A stretch of 64,000 nt of DNA from Sulfuricurvum sp. (GCF_028681615.1 NZ_JAQUHV010000001.1:62001-126000), one strand, 5' to 3'. Positions 8,622-17,873 are shown, counted from the stretch's first letter. A program made the numbers and translations. Notes: generated by a model from the letters alone, not told the origin.

Positions 8622-9961
8622 TTACCCAGACAAAACTGACCGAACATCTTGTCGAACATCTCATCAAGTTCATACGGACGGCTGATCGAGGCGATGGAAC
8701 GAATCGCCTGATTGATATGAAAAGAGAAAAATTCCAATTCTCCGTCTCGAAGCGGCTCATACGCCTCATCTATAGAACGGACTGCTCCCTCAGTAGCACT
8801 GATTTGACGCTGTGAAATAAGCATCATCTCCTCGTCATTGTTCTCATGATCCATCAAAGAGCTCAGCGACTCGATCAATGCCCCCATCTCCTGCTTACAG
8901 CTTAGAGATATCGGAGCGTATTGGGCAATCGCCGTTGTCTCAAAGCACTCCGGCAAATCCGATTTGTTCAGTATGCAGATAAACGGTTTCTCATCATGAT
9001 ACCGCTCGATCAAATCGATAATAGCACGGTCTTCTTCATCGATTTCGCGTGAGGAGTCGAAGAGTGCAATCACCACATCGGCATTTTCGATCGCCGCAAT
9101 GGAGCGTTCGATCCCGATCCGCTCTATCTCATCGTGAGCGTTGCGTATCCCGGCTGTATCGACAAGACGGATGAGATGGGTACCGATGCGCACCTGCTCT
9201 TCAATCGTGTCACGTGTCGTTCCGGCGATATCACTGACGATGGCCCGCTCATAATCGAGGAGCGCATTAAGAAGTGAGCTTTTACCGACATTGGGTTTGC
9301 CGATAATGGCAACACGAAATCCCTGCATCAATCCAGCACGGCGGCGGCTCGATTCGAGGGTACGGGAGAGGGTATGTTTGATATTGGCGAGTTTGACTTC
9401 AATCTGATCTACGACATCCTGCGGCAAATCTTCCTCTGCATAATCGATCACGACTTCGGAATAGGCCAAAATCTCCAGCAGCGAGTCACGGATACCCTCG
9501 ATGTATCCGCGTAATTCCCCTTTCATTTGACGGGCCAAAATACGGGCGGCATCGTCGCTTTTGGCTTCGATCAAAGCAGCGATCGCTTCCGCCTGAGTCA
9601 GGTCAAGACGACCGTTTAAAAATGCCCGTTTGCTAAACTCTCCCGGCTCTGCCAGACGTGCCCCTTCATTCAATACCGCTTTTAGAAGCGATTCGGCTAC
9701 GACAAAACCGCCGTGGCATTGAAATTCGACAACGGCTTCACCGGTAAAACTCCGAGGGGATTCAAAATAGAGTACAATCGCTTCGTCTATCAGTGTACCG
9801 TCCTCATGGTACAACGGGGTTAAAGTAGCGTAACGGGGTTGAAGTTCAGATTTACGAGTGAGTTTTAAAGCGATAGTGAGAGCACGCTCTCCGCTGAGGC
9901 GGAGGATCGAGATAGAGCCTATGCCATTCGCAGTGGCAATGGCGGCGATAGTATCATGCAT
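8618..9961 (-). CDS. mnmE: tRNA modification GTPase MnmE
   Basis: With MnmG, MnmE makes carboxymethylaminomethyl-uridine at the wobble position of tRNA. The N-terminal folate-binding domain (1-120) is followed by a helical region split by a GTPase domain: GKPNVGKSSLLN (G1), DIAGTTRDT (G2), DTAG (G3) and NKSD (G4). The C-terminus ends CLGK, a variant of the usual CIGK, with the catalytic cysteine kept. I use the ATG at 9961 rather than the TTG at 9964; it overlaps the jag stop as ATGA. 447 residues is normal length. Confidence 0.96.
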   Translation of the reverse strand: MHDTIAAIATANGIGSISILRLSGERALTIALKLTRKSELQPRYATLTPLYHEDGTLIDEAIVLYFESPRSFTGEAVVEFQCHGGFVVAESLLKAVLNEGARLAEPGEFSKRAFLNGRLDLTQAEAIAALIEAKSDDAARILARQMKGELRGYIEGIRDSLLEILAYSEVVIDYAEEDLPQDVVDQIEVKLANIKHTLSRTLESSRRRAGLMQGFRVAIIGKPNVGKSSLLNALLDYERAIVSDIAGTTRDTIEEQVRIGTHLIRLVDTAGIRNAHDEIERIGIERSIAAIENADVVIALFDSSREIDEEDRAIIDLIERYHDEKPFICILNKSDLPECFETTAIAQYAPISLSCKQEMGALIESLSSLMDHENNDEEMMLISQRQISATEGAVRSIDEAYEPLRDGELEFFSFHINQAIRSIASISRPYELDEMFDKMFGQFCLGK

Positions 9962-10785
9962 CAATATTCGTGATAACTATTGATGACGATAAATTTACCA
10001 CCGTCACGGGTTGAACGGATAGCGACATAACGATCCGGATAGCGGTCACGAAGCTGTTTTAGCGCAATTTGTACCAAAACTCCGTCCAAGACTTTTGTCT
10101 GTGCACGCCCTTCTTGATCGATAATATCACAAATATTGATCAGATAACGTGAAATCGACTCTTCCTGATTTTTCAGGAATTCGGCGATTTCCAAACGCAG
10201 CTGCATACCGTACACGGCATTGATCCAATTGAACAGCATGTACGAAAGGGCTTTATAGCGATATCCCTCTTTACCGATCATAAGCGCCGCATCCGCACCG
10301 GTAAACTCAACAAGCAAAGTATTCTCATCGTATACACTAACTTCAATTGGATTGATGTCAAAACAAATATCTTTGAAAAGAATATTGATCTGTTCTTTTA
10401 CTTCGTCGGCACACTCTTGGGCAGAGATTTCATAAAAATCCTCCTCAAGATCACCTTCTTCTTCAAAGTCATCCGCTTGCTCATAAAACTCATCACCCAA
10501 AACCAACTCTTCAGGTTCGATAGCTGAAGGGGCGGCACTCACCGCTTCTTCTTCTATGTCGAAAGGTTCATCATTTTCTATCTCTTTCACAGATGCAGTC
10601 ACAGATGCAGGGATATTGGTATGAGGAAGATTGGCAATAATAATTGCCGATTTTTTAAAGAGACCCAATACCCCGTTGGAAGGGAATTGTACGATCTCGA
10701 CTTGGAGTGCGGTTACGGAACATCCAAACTCACGTGCGGCTTGTGCGTATGCGAGTTCTAAAGTTGGTGCTTCAATCTTTTTCAT
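9961..10785 (-). CDS. jag: Jag family RNA-binding protein (KhpB/EloR-like)
   Basis: A cytoplasmic RNA-binding protein of the SpoIIIJ-associated family. The N-terminal Jag_N domain is MKKIEAPTLELAYAQAA onward (about 1-50), then an acidic, variable linker (about 60-140), a KH-like segment (LMIGKEGYRYKALSYML, near 185-205) and an R3H-like C-terminus (RDRYPDRYVAIRS). The reading frame extends 17 codons further upstream, but the ATG at 10785 has GGAAAAG ahead and fits family N-termini. It overlaps yidC by 14 bases. Length is 274 residues. Confidence 0.9.
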   Translation of the reverse strand: MKKIEAPTLELAYAQAAREFGCSVTALQVEIVQFPSNGVLGLFKKSAIIIANLPHTNIPASVTASVKEIENDEPFDIEEEAVSAAPSAIEPEELVLGDEFYEQADDFEEEGDLEEDFYEISAQECADEVKEQINILFKDICFDINPIEVSVYDENTLLVEFTGADAALMIGKEGYRYKALSYMLFNWINAVYGMQLRLEIAEFLKNQEESISRYLINICDIIDQEGRAQTKVLDGVLVQIALKQLRDRYPDRYVAIRSTRDGGKFIVINSYHEY

Positions 10786-12382
10786 GATGCTTTTCCGCAA
10801 GATGAGCTTCATGACGCAATGCACGTGCCGCTTCAAACTGTTTGTTGACCAAATACTGTTGTGCGATTGAGAAAATATTATTCACGAACCAATACAATAC
10901 AAGCCCTGCCGGGAATGTAAAGAAGAAGAATGTGAAAATAAGCGGCAAAAATTTAAAGATTTTTTCCTGCAACGGATCGGTAAAGTTGCTCGGCGTAATT
11001 TTTTGTTGATAATACATCGTCGCACCCATCAAAATAGGCAAGATGTAATACGGGTCCATACGGGAAAGATCGGTAACCCACATCATCCACGGAGCCCCTT
11101 GAAGTTCAACCGCATTAAGAAGAACGCGATAGATCGCAAAAAATACCGGGATTTGCAATATAAGCGGTAAACAACCGCCCAGTGGATTTGCTCCGTGTTT
11201 TTTATACATTTCCATGACGGCAGCATTCATACGTGCCGGATCACCTTTGTATTTTTCCTGAACCTCTTTAATACGCGGTGCAATCTCTTTGATTTTTTGC
11301 ATAGAGACCATCCCTTTGTGGGTCAAAGGGTAGAGGAAAATACGGATCAAAATCGTCAGTGCGATGATTGACCATCCCCAGTTACCGACAATGCTGTGAA
11401 TCCACATCAAGATTTTAAAAATAGGAGCTGCGACAAAAGTAAACCAGCCGTACTCGATAGAATGGGTCAGAATCGGGTTGATAGATTCAAGTGTTTTATA
11501 CTCTTTCGGTCCAATATAACCGTTGAAAGCAAAATTATTTCCACCCTCCATATACGTCACAGCATTACCTTTGCTGTCATGTTCAACCGTAACCTGTGTA
11601 GTCGGGTCAAAACCGTACATGATCGTTGCATAATACTGATCAAATCCGGACATAAAATGGACATCGGTAAAGATGGATCGTCCCTCGACATCACCGTCTT
11701 TAAAAATTGTCGTAAGATTATCGCCGGAATAGATCATACCGCCGACAACCGTCATCATCTGTTCTATGATTTTCGGATGTTGTCCGAGATATATGAAGTA
11801 GCGTTTTTCATTCGACAGAGAAATTTTTGCATCGTAGTGTCCGTCTGCATAAAACGTCAATGTTTTGGTTACGGTCAATTCCGGAAGATTCTGAGTTAAA
11901 ACAACCGTCGATTTACCGTTTTCGCCCAATGCGATACTGCTGGCATCACTCGTATACGGTACTTTTGCAGCCGCTTCATTCAAAGCCTGATCCGCGAAAC
12001 GGATTTGAATCGGTTTTGCCCCTTCAGGAGCGACAAGTTCGGATAATTTACCGTCCTTGCCGTTGTGTTTTTCGTTACTTAAGATGACAGATGAAATACG
12101 TCCAAGCGTATCGATTTTAAGCGTAAACTCTTTTGCCGAAATCGTCGTAAGCGTATCGGTACTTGTCGTTTTGATCTCAGTATTGGATACAGGCTGACTG
12201 TCAGATTGTTTTACAACGGTAGCATTCGATGCTGTATTTTCTTTTACTACATTCACTTTTGTAGCATTGGACTCGCCGGAAGGTGCTTTCGGAGGAAAGA
12301 GCGTGGTATACCCTATAAAAAAGGCAAAAGATAAAGCGACGGCAACGATGAGTCGCTGATTGGGAGTAAACTTTTCTAGCAC
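10772..12382 (-). CDS. yidC: Membrane protein insertase YidC
   Basis: YidC inserts and folds inner-membrane proteins, alone or with SecYEG. It has an N-terminal membrane anchor (RLIVAVALSFAFFIGYTTLF), a large periplasmic domain (about 60-320) and the conserved C-terminal five-helix core from about 330. Core signatures include the segment GNWGWSIIALTILIRI with its conserved arginine and GGCLPLILQIPVFFAIYRVL. The last residues (EKHHEKD) form a charged tail. Length 536 is normal for Gram-negative YidC. It overlaps yidD and jag. Confidence 0.97.
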   Translation of the reverse strand: MLEKFTPNQRLIVAVALSFAFFIGYTTLFPPKAPSGESNATKVNVVKENTASNATVVKQSDSQPVSNTEIKTTSTDTLTTISAKEFTLKIDTLGRISSVILSNEKHNGKDGKLSELVAPEGAKPIQIRFADQALNEAAAKVPYTSDASSIALGENGKSTVVLTQNLPELTVTKTLTFYADGHYDAKISLSNEKRYFIYLGQHPKIIEQMMTVVGGMIYSGDNLTTIFKDGDVEGRSIFTDVHFMSGFDQYYATIMYGFDPTTQVTVEHDSKGNAVTYMEGGNNFAFNGYIGPKEYKTLESINPILTHSIEYGWFTFVAAPIFKILMWIHSIVGNWGWSIIALTILIRIFLYPLTHKGMVSMQKIKEIAPRIKEVQEKYKGDPARMNAAVMEMYKKHGANPLGGCLPLILQIPVFFAIYRVLLNAVELQGAPWMMWVTDLSRMDPYYILPILMGATMYYQQKITPSNFTDPLQEKIFKFLPLIFTFFFFTFPAGLVLYWFVNNIFSIAQQYLVNKQFEAARALRHEAHLAEKHHEKD

Positions 12383-12708
12383 TGTGACCCTTTAAACTTA
12401 AAATTTTTTATCAGAAAATAATTCTGTTGATATGGAACAAACCAGTATTTTATCGTATTTATGGAGAGTTCGGAGGGTTTTAACGTCGGTTTGTTGATAA
12501 TCGGATAATCAATACCGCCGGAAAAAAGTTGATTACACCGTAATATTCGTAAAAAAGTGGAGTAAAAAGCACGCGGGAGAGTGTTTCGTTCAAATTGCCA
12601 TAAAGCATATTCGGAGCAAGAAGGATAGTGGCGGCACGCTCCGCGTGTCACCAATGAGAAAGAGTGCCGATAGAGCCAAAGGAGCTTAAGAAAGAAGATT
12701 CTTATCAT
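12376..12708 (-). CDS. yidD: Membrane protein insertion efficiency factor YidD
   Basis: A small membrane-associated partner of YidC. The family core is plain: FFLKLLWLYRHSFS, then CRHYPSCSEYALWQFE with its conserved cysteines, and RILRCNQLFSGGIDY. At 110 residues it has a longer C-terminal tail than the usual 70 to 85. I choose the ATG at 12708; a GTG at 12711 is one codon upstream. It overlaps the end of rnpA by 23 bases and yidC by 7, the standard arrangement in this operon. Confidence 0.92.
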   Translation of the reverse strand: MIRIFFLKLLWLYRHSFSLVTRGACRHYPSCSEYALWQFERNTLPRAFYSTFLRILRCNQLFSGGIDYPIINKPTLKPSELSINTIKYWFVPYQQNYFLIKNFKFKGSQC

Positions 12709-13030
12709 CACCTGTTCCGCTCATGCCACCCGTCCGTTTTAAAACATATTTGCAGTCGCGTCGCACCGTATCAAAAGGGTTGTCAAATAACCCTTTTTTG
12801 GCGACAAAAACGTACCATCCGTCTTGCGCATTAGGTGAAAACTCGTCAAAAAGCGCCCGTAAGCGCCTTTTACACCGATTTCTCACTACTGCATTACCGA
12901 CTTTTTTACTGGCCGTAAATCCAACTCTTTTTTCTCCCGTTAAAGGGAGATAAAACAACGCGATCGAAGTGCTGTGCGCATTCTTACCACGCTGATAAAC
13001 ACGCTGAAACTCACTATGGAGCTTTAGCAT
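12686..13030 (-). CDS. rnpA: Ribonuclease P protein component
   Basis: Protein subunit of RNase P, which trims the 5' leader of tRNA precursors. Motifs include FQRVYQRGKNAHS, RVGFTASKKVGNAVVRNRCKRRLRA in part (the basic RNR helix, around residues 35-59) and the C-terminal DGWYVFVAKKG. Length 114 is typical. It starts 11 bases after the rpmH stop with no strong ribosome site of its own, so it probably relies on readthrough translation from rpmH. Confidence 0.93.
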   Translation of the reverse strand: MLKLHSEFQRVYQRGKNAHSTSIALFYLPLTGEKRVGFTASKKVGNAVVRNRCKRRLRALFDEFSPNAQDGWYVFVAKKGLFDNPFDTVRRDCKYVLKRTGGMSGTGDDKNLLS

Positions 13031-13041
13031 CGAAAAGCTAT

Positions 13042-13176
13042 TTAGACAGCCAATCGTTTTCTACCCTTAGCACGACGAGCGTTCAATACTCGACGGCCGT
13101 TTTTTGTCGCCATACGTGCACGGAAACCGTGGGTACGTTTACGTGGCGTATTATGCGGTTGGTATGTTCTTTTCAT
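13042..13176 (-). CDS. rpmH: 50S ribosomal protein L34
   Basis: A 44-residue, strongly basic ribosomal protein. Reading the minus strand from the ATG at 13174-13176 gives [18 protein letters not shown], continuing with [20 protein letters not shown] and ending KRLAV, a complete and canonical L34. AAAGGGAA lies about 8 bases before the start. It heads the rpmH-rnpA-yidD-yidC-jag-mnmE-ruvX block. dnaA, its neighbour in many bacteria, is not present here, so this need not be the replication origin. Confidence 0.98.
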   Translation of the reverse strand: MKRTYQPHNTPRKRTHGFRARMATKNGRRVLNARRAKGRKRLAV

Positions 13177-13321
13177 AAGCCATTCCCTTTAGAAATTTTT
13201 AGCACGCAATAATAGACAATTTTTACTTAAAGGTCGGTTAAGCTTCGTAAAAGCTTGTTAAAACAATCTGGAATCTGGCCGATATTGTCACAAAGATTCA
13301 ATACTTATTAAAGGTAAGATC

Positions 13322-13846
13322 ATGACAACAGCCACTTCTCTTGATGCCTATCGTTCGCATGAACTCAGTATTCAAATGAAAACCAGCTCCGGTGATACCC
13401 TATCTCTTAATTTTCAAAATACACAATCACTCTCTATGAGCGAAAAAACCTCGGATAGTTCAAAAGAGCAATCGTTCTCTTTTTCATCCATGCAGGCATT
13501 TTCGTTTACTATCGACAGCAACGGTATCACTGCCCAAGATCAAAAAGAGATCAATGCTTTCATGAAAAAAGCACAGCCTTATATTGATAAATTCATGAAA
13601 GAGCTCTCCGATCAAAACCAAACAACCCCGATTAACAAAGTCGCCTCGGATGTTACCAAGCTTATCGGAAACCTCAACAACACGGATCAAAATACGAAGA
13701 ACTATGCCAAAAAAGGGGTAGTTGACCTCTTCGATAACAGTTTAAAGAGTGTCAAATCGGATGAAAAAATGATTAGCGAAGCCCAAAAACTACTTCAAAA
13801 GATTATTGACGGATTTGATAAAACGATGAAAAGTATCTACGCATAA
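13322..13846 (+). CDS. Hypothetical protein, 174 aa
   Basis: Not recognised with confidence. The protein is soluble, lacks a signal peptide, and has a Ser/Gln/Thr-rich first half (for example FQNTQSLSMSEKTSD) followed by a helical second half with many lysines (about 75-174). TAAAGGTAAG precedes the ATG by a good distance for a ribosome site. It faces away from rpmH. Its stop codon forms the first bases of the left 23-bp direct repeat described below. The composition suggests a surface, flagellum-associated or regulatory protein, but nothing here decides between these. Confidence 0.65.
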   Translation: MTTATSLDAYRSHELSIQMKTSSGDTLSLNFQNTQSLSMSEKTSDSSKEQSFSFSSMQAFSFTIDSNGITAQDQKEINAFMKKAQPYIDKFMKELSDQNQTTPINKVASDVTKLIGNLNNTDQNTKNYAKKGVVDLFDNSLKSVKSDEKMISEAQKLLQKIIDGFDKTMKSIYA

Positions 13847-13866
13847 GGTTTTAAAAAATCCCTGAG
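13844..13866. repeat. Left copy of a 23-bp direct repeat flanking the TA patch
   Basis: Identical to 14907-14929 at 22 of 23 positions (one T/C difference at the sixth base). The shared core includes TTTAAAAAATCCCTGAG. This copy starts at the stop codon of the preceding hypothetical gene. Confidence 0.85.
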
Positions 13867-13933
13867 ATTTTGAACAAGAGATAAGTAGGTATATTAAAAT
13901 CAGGTTATCTACTCATTTTACACCTTTTCATGT

Positions 13934-14224
13934 TTAATTTATTGATTTCAAAAATACTATAGATGCCTTATTTTTAACTAAAAAGCTAGCAACCAACGAA
14001 TAATGATCATTCTCATCCGTATATACAGAAACTTCCACAATACACTTTTGATCATCTTGAATTTTTGCCACTTCCAATGGAAATACAAACTTCGTATTCT
14101 TTGGATATTTTTTTGAAATTTTCTGAAACATATCGCTTTTCACAAGAGTAGAAATTGCCTTTTCTTTTACAAGATTTAGATTATTAATTGATACATTATT
14201 GCACTTCATCTCTTGAGTAGGCAT
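13934..14224 (-). CDS. Hypothetical protein, 96 aa
   Basis: A small basic protein with no recognised domain, membrane span or signal peptide. The middle reads as alternating beta-strand-like residues (KCIVEVSVYTDEN, LVASFLVKN). The ATG at 14224 is preceded by GGAA at a workable distance. Base composition is low in GC compared with the flanking housekeeping genes, in keeping with the accessory patch it lies in. It could be a remnant of a larger gene; I cannot tell. Low to moderate confidence that it is expressed. Confidence 0.45.
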   Translation of the reverse strand: MPTQEMKCNNVSINNLNLVKEKAISTLVKSDMFQKISKKYPKNTKFVFPLEVAKIQDDQKCIVEVSVYTDENDHYSLVASFLVKNKASIVFLKSIN

Positions 14225-14385
14225 TTATTGTTCCGCATGTAGAGACAAAAAACTCATAAGTAGAAATAAGTTTCTTGGTATCCATAAATATTTCACGTCA
14301 TCTTCCTAATCACAATCCAATTATTCATATATATAACCCTCTATCTTGTGTTACTAAACTTATCCTTTTGAATGAGAAAGTTAAG

Positions 14386-14674
14386 CTAATTAAAATATCG
14401 CATCGCTTGATGAAGTACCCTAATAATGGATACTTTCGTATCAGTTACGCGGTAAATCACAATATAAGGGAAGCGGCGCATGATATATTCACGCGTTCCT
14501 GCTTTTTTTCCTTCTCGGTAGTTTAGAGGATTTTTGAGGATTCTATTCGTAGCGTTTTTGATTGAGAAGAGTGCTTGTTCTGCGATAAAGGGGGATGCTT
14601 CAGAAGCGTAAAATAGCTATTTTTTGTCGGTCGGCTTGAGAGCGTCGCGACCATTCAAGCTGCCGTTGTTCCAT
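14386..14674 (-). pseudogene. ParE/RelE-type toxin gene with a frameshift
   Basis: From the ATG at 14674 (overlapping the antitoxin end by 20 bases) the frame reads MEQRQLEWSRRSQADRQKIA and hits TGA at 14600-14602. In the frame one base over, the coding continues without a break from about 14617: LFYASEASPFIAEQALF, then a helix, REYIMRRFPYIVIYRV and VSIIRVLHQAMRYFN, ending TAG at 14386. Together these are a complete ParE-like protein of about 95 residues, with the C-terminal YRV...RVLHQA strands typical of the family. One inserted base or two lost bases near AATAGCTATTTT explains the break. A sequencing error there would restore an active toxin. Confidence 0.8.
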
Positions 14675-14837
14675 GCTTTTTGTGTAGTGTTTCCATAAAT
14701 ATCTTCATCTGTTCTTCGGCTTCAGCATCACTGAGAACATTACCGTTCTCAATATCTGCTAAACCTTTCTCTACTTCGGCGATATACCACGCATCGTAAG
14801 CGGCTTGTTGATCTATTTGTTCAATTTTTTCGCTCAT
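14655..14837 (-). CDS. Antitoxin of a ParDE/RelBE-like module
   Basis: A 60-residue acidic protein preceding and overlapping a ParE-like toxin frame, the usual antitoxin-first order. It has the pattern AYDAWYIAEVEKGLADIENGN seen in short antitoxins paired with ParE-like toxins. GGAGCC-type sequence (AAAGGAGCCTGCA on the minus strand) precedes the ATG. With the toxin frame broken, the antitoxin alone may still be made and could act on related toxins elsewhere. Family placement is from pattern only; no DNA-binding domain is obvious. Confidence 0.7.
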   Translation of the reverse strand: MSEKIEQIDQQAAYDAWYIAEVEKGLADIENGNVLSDAEAEEQMKIFMETLHKKHGTTAA

Positions 14838-14905
14838 TGCAGGCTCCTTTTCGAGGTTTAATGATGATATTTTAACACGAATTTTGTCAAATAAAGATTA
14901 GACGA

Positions 14906-15259
14906 CTAAGGCTTTAAAAAATCCCTGAGCATAGGCTGATTCGATTGCCCTTTGGGTGCCAAATCAATTTGGACGGAGGGTTTAAGCTTCATATGACAAT
15001 CGCGGCATTCGCGTATCACAGCGTGTTCCGCTACTCTCGCTCCTTCGATTTTTGCGATCGGATGACACGCAAAACAATCGCTTCCGCAATCACCCATTTT
15101 GGCAGGATCCGCACTGTGGCATTTGATACACGTCGTCATCGGTTTGTGCCGTTTGTCGGTATCAATATTTTTAAGCAATGCGGGATGACAGGTCATACAA
15201 TCCCCTGTACATCCCCAAAGCGGTAATAATAGTATAAAGAGAAGCGCGATCGTTTTCAT
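14906..15259 (-). CDS. Tetraheme c-type cytochrome lipoprotein
   Basis: A small envelope electron carrier. The signal peptide ends in a lipobox (LPLWGC, lipidated Cys17). Four heme motifs follow: CMTCH (21-25), CIKCH (44-48), CFACH (62-66) and CRDCH (85-89), with extra histidines such as His38 and His79 available as axial ligands. The arrangement resembles the class III or NapC/NrfH-type multiheme folds, though the family is not certain. 117 residues. Its last codons lie in the right direct repeat. It lies 7 bases beyond the end of clpB on the same strand, so it may be read through from clpB. Confidence 0.8.
   Translation of the reverse strand: MKTIALLFILLLPLWGCTGDCMTCHPALLKNIDTDKRHKPMTTCIKCHSADPAKMGDCGSDCFACHPIAKIEGARVAEHAVIRECRDCHMKLKPSVQIDLAPKGQSNQPMLRDFLKP
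14907..14929. repeat. Right copy of the 23-bp direct repeat
   Basis: Matches 13844-13866 at 22 of 23 positions, in the same orientation. It covers the stop codon and last seven codons (LRDFLKP) of the tetraheme cytochrome gene. Confidence 0.85.
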
Positions 15260-15266
15260 TGTGCCA

Positions 15267-17846
15267 TTATGCCACAGCTACAGTAATCTCATTATCCCTT
15301 ACATCAAATGTTACCGACGAGCCCTCTTCGACTTCTCCTCCGAGAATCAAATCGGCAAGACGGTCTTCAACGATCTCATACAATGCCCGCTTAAGAGGTC
15401 GAGCACCGTATACCGGATCGAACCCTGCTTGTGCAACGTAGCGTTTGGCCGCATCGGTAAGCGTAAGGGTAATATCACGTTCTTCCACTTTTGCCGCGAT
15501 ATCGGCAAAGAACAGATCAACGATACTGAGAATTTGTGCTTCTCCCAACGGATTAAAGACCACCACATCATCAAGTCGGTTCAAAAACTCCGGTTTAAAG
15601 TGTTGTTTGAGTTCACCGAGAACCATCTCTTCGAGCTTCGGATCGCCGTGATGCGCCATAATCTTGTCACTCGCGATGTTAGAGGTCAAAATGATGATGG
15701 TATTGGTGAAATCGACCACTACCCCTTTATTGTCGGTCAGACGCCCGTCATCGAGCACCTGAAGGAGTACGTTGAACACATCAGGATGCGCTTTTTCGAC
15801 CTCATCGAACAAAATAACGCTGTACGGCTTGCGGCGTACCGCTTCGGTCAGCTGTCCTCCCTCATCAAATCCGACATATCCCGGAGGTGCCCCCACAAGA
15901 CGTGACACCGCATGTTTCTCCATATATTCGGACATATCGATACGGATCATCGATTCACTGCTGTCGAAGAGAAATTTTGCCAATGTTTTTGCCGTCTGCG
16001 TTTTCCCGACCCCGGTAGGTCCGAGGAACAGGAACGATCCGATCGGACGGCTCTTATCGGAAAGTCCCGCTTTGTTACGCTTGATCGCACGGGCAACCGC
16101 ATGAGTCGCTTTTTGCTGCCCCACTACTTCTTTGTTCAACTCATCTTCGATGTGGAGGATCTTCTCTTTTTCGCTTTGGAGCATTTTGTTTACCGGAATT
16201 TTTGTCCAACGGCTCACGATTCCGGCGATGGAGGCTTCATCGACACTGTTTTTAAGCAATGTCCCCTCTGCTACCATCTCTTTCCAACGCTCTTGAAGTG
16301 CTTTTTCTTCCTCAAAAAGTTTCGGGATTTGTCCGTATTCAATCTCGGCGGCTTTGTTAAAATCAGCTGCTTGTTTTGCACTTTCGGCTTCGCGTCGTTT
16401 GGCTTCGATTTCGGCTTTGATTTTGGCGACACGCTCAAACACTTCTTTCTCATGGGCGAACTGCGATTCCAGACTGCGTCGCTCTTCGCCTGCATCGGCG
16501 AGTTCGCGTTCGATCTCTTCGAGCCGTTTGGTATTGGCTACCGACTCTTCCATTTTGAGCGCCTCTTTCTCTACCTGCAACTGCGTCAATTTTCGTTTGA
16601 TCGCCGCAAGGGCATTCGGCTCGGATTCGATCTGCATTTTAAGTTCGGCTGCCGCTTCATCGATCAAATCGATCGCTTTGTCCGGCAGGAACCGGTCATT
16701 AATATAGCGATCAGAGAGTTTCGCCGCCGCTACCAGTGCCGAATCGGTGATCGTGACGTTATGGTGCGATTCAAGACGCTCCTTCAATCCGCGAAGAATT
16801 TGAAGCGATTGGTTGACACTCGGCTCGTCTACATTGACCGGTTGAAAACGGCGCTGCAATGCCGCATCTTTTTCGAAATATTTGCGATATTCTTTGAGCG
16901 TCGTGGCCCCGATCGTGTGCAATTCTCCCCGTGCCAATGCCGGTTTGAGGATATTGGCCGCGTCCATCGACCCCTCAGACGCACCCGCTCCTACAATCGT
17001 GTGAATCTCATCGATAAAGAGGATAACGTTTGCCGATTTTTTTACCTCGTCGATAACCGCTTTGAGACGGTCTTCGAACTCTCCACGGTATTTTGCCCCT
17101 GCAATCAACGCACTCATATCCAGCGCGATCACTTTTTTGTTTTGGAGACTAAGCGGAACCTCTTTGTTATAGATACGCTGTGCCAATCCCTCTACAAGAG
17201 CCGTTTTACCGACACCGGGTTCACCGAGAAGGATCGGATTGTTTTTGGTTTTACGAATCAGGATCTGCATCATACGACCGATCTCTTCATCCCGTCCGAT
17301 CACCGGTGACAGTTTCCCTTCTGCCGCTTCTTTTGTCAAATCGATCCCATATTTAGCAAGCGATTCGAGATTTTCATCTGCCGTTTGCGATTCGATCTTT
17401 TGCCCTGCACGGGACGCTTCAAACGTTTTAGTTAACTCTCGCAAATCGACGTATTTGCCTAAAATCGCTTTAAACGGATCATTTTGAAGATTGGCAATGA
17501 TATACGTGTCAATCGCCAAAAAGCTGTCCCCGTTTTTCGCCATTTCCCCTGAACTTACTTCAAGCGAATGGGCAAAATTGCGCGAGAGCCGGATGCTCTC
17601 TTTTGTCACGTGAGAGGCACTCGGGAGCTTGGACGCCGTACTTTTGACATCAAGCTCAATCGCCGTTTTATCGATGCTCATTTTGTTGAGCATTTGGTTG
17701 AGTGGCGAGTTGCTGTTAGCCAGCAATGCCCATAAAAAATGGATTGGTTCTACTTCGCTGTTTTTATTATGTAAAGCTAGAGAGATCGACGACTCGATCA
17801 TCTCGGTCATTTGGTGGGTAAGTTTTTCAAAAATATTAGATGCCAT
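15267..17846 (-). CDS. clpB: ATP-dependent disaggregase ClpB
   Basis: Hexameric AAA+ chaperone that, with DnaK, pulls apart protein aggregates after heat stress. Domains: N-terminal Clp repeat domain (1-145), first AAA+ with [13 protein letters not shown] and the [10 protein letters not shown] Walker B, a coiled-coil middle domain (about 400-520), second AAA+ with [12 protein letters not shown] and [12 protein letters not shown], then the C-terminal D2-small domain with [13 protein letters not shown]. Length 859 is normal. AGGAG precedes the ATG. A consensus promoter with an HspR-like operator lies 30 to 60 bases upstream. Confidence 0.98.
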   Translation of the reverse strand: MASNIFEKLTHQMTEMIESSISLALHNKNSEVEPIHFLWALLANSNSPLNQMLNKMSIDKTAIELDVKSTASKLPSASHVTKESIRLSRNFAHSLEVSSGEMAKNGDSFLAIDTYIIANLQNDPFKAILGKYVDLRELTKTFEASRAGQKIESQTADENLESLAKYGIDLTKEAAEGKLSPVIGRDEEIGRMMQILIRKTKNNPILLGEPGVGKTALVEGLAQRIYNKEVPLSLQNKKVIALDMSALIAGAKYRGEFEDRLKAVIDEVKKSANVILFIDEIHTIVGAGASEGSMDAANILKPALARGELHTIGATTLKEYRKYFEKDAALQRRFQPVNVDEPSVNQSLQILRGLKERLESHHNVTITDSALVAAAKLSDRYINDRFLPDKAIDLIDEAAAELKMQIESEPNALAAIKRKLTQLQVEKEALKMEESVANTKRLEEIERELADAGEERRSLESQFAHEKEVFERVAKIKAEIEAKRREAESAKQAADFNKAAEIEYGQIPKLFEEEKALQERWKEMVAEGTLLKNSVDEASIAGIVSRWTKIPVNKMLQSEKEKILHIEDELNKEVVGQQKATHAVARAIKRNKAGLSDKSRPIGSFLFLGPTGVGKTQTAKTLAKFLFDSSESMIRIDMSEYMEKHAVSRLVGAPPGYVGFDEGGQLTEAVRRKPYSVILFDEVEKAHPDVFNVLLQVLDDGRLTDNKGVVVDFTNTIIILTSNIASDKIMAHHGDPKLEEMVLGELKQHFKPEFLNRLDDVVVFNPLGEAQILSIVDLFFADIAAKVEERDITLTLTDAAKRYVAQAGFDPVYGARPLKRALYEIVEDRLADLILGGEVEEGSSVTFDVRDNEITVAVA

Positions 17847-17873
17847 AAAATTCTCCTAAATTGAGTTACAAGA

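Larger units (their letters stand above)
13844..14929. mobile_element. Possible small integrated cassette with a toxin-antitoxin pair
   Basis: A stretch of about 1.1 kb, visibly richer in A and T than its surroundings, bounded by near-identical 23-bp direct repeats. It holds a small unknown gene, a frameshifted ParE-like toxin and its antitoxin. The right repeat is the 3' end of the tetraheme cytochrome gene, which is where site-specific elements often insert. No integrase or transposase is inside, so mobility is inferred, and a simple duplication or deletion scar is possible. Confidence 0.4.

Noticed and set aside
13177-13321. Replication origin next to rpmH
   Set aside because: No dnaA gene and no cluster of DnaA boxes seen; in this phylum the rpmH block is often away from the origin.
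14275-14526. 83-residue plus-strand frame in the accessory patch
   Set aside because: It lies mainly opposite the toxin sequence, has no ribosome site of note and no recognisable features.
15912-17309. 465-residue open frame on the plus strand
   Set aside because: It lies wholly opposite clpB, whose identity is certain; the frame is a by-product of clpB codon use and has no family match I can see.
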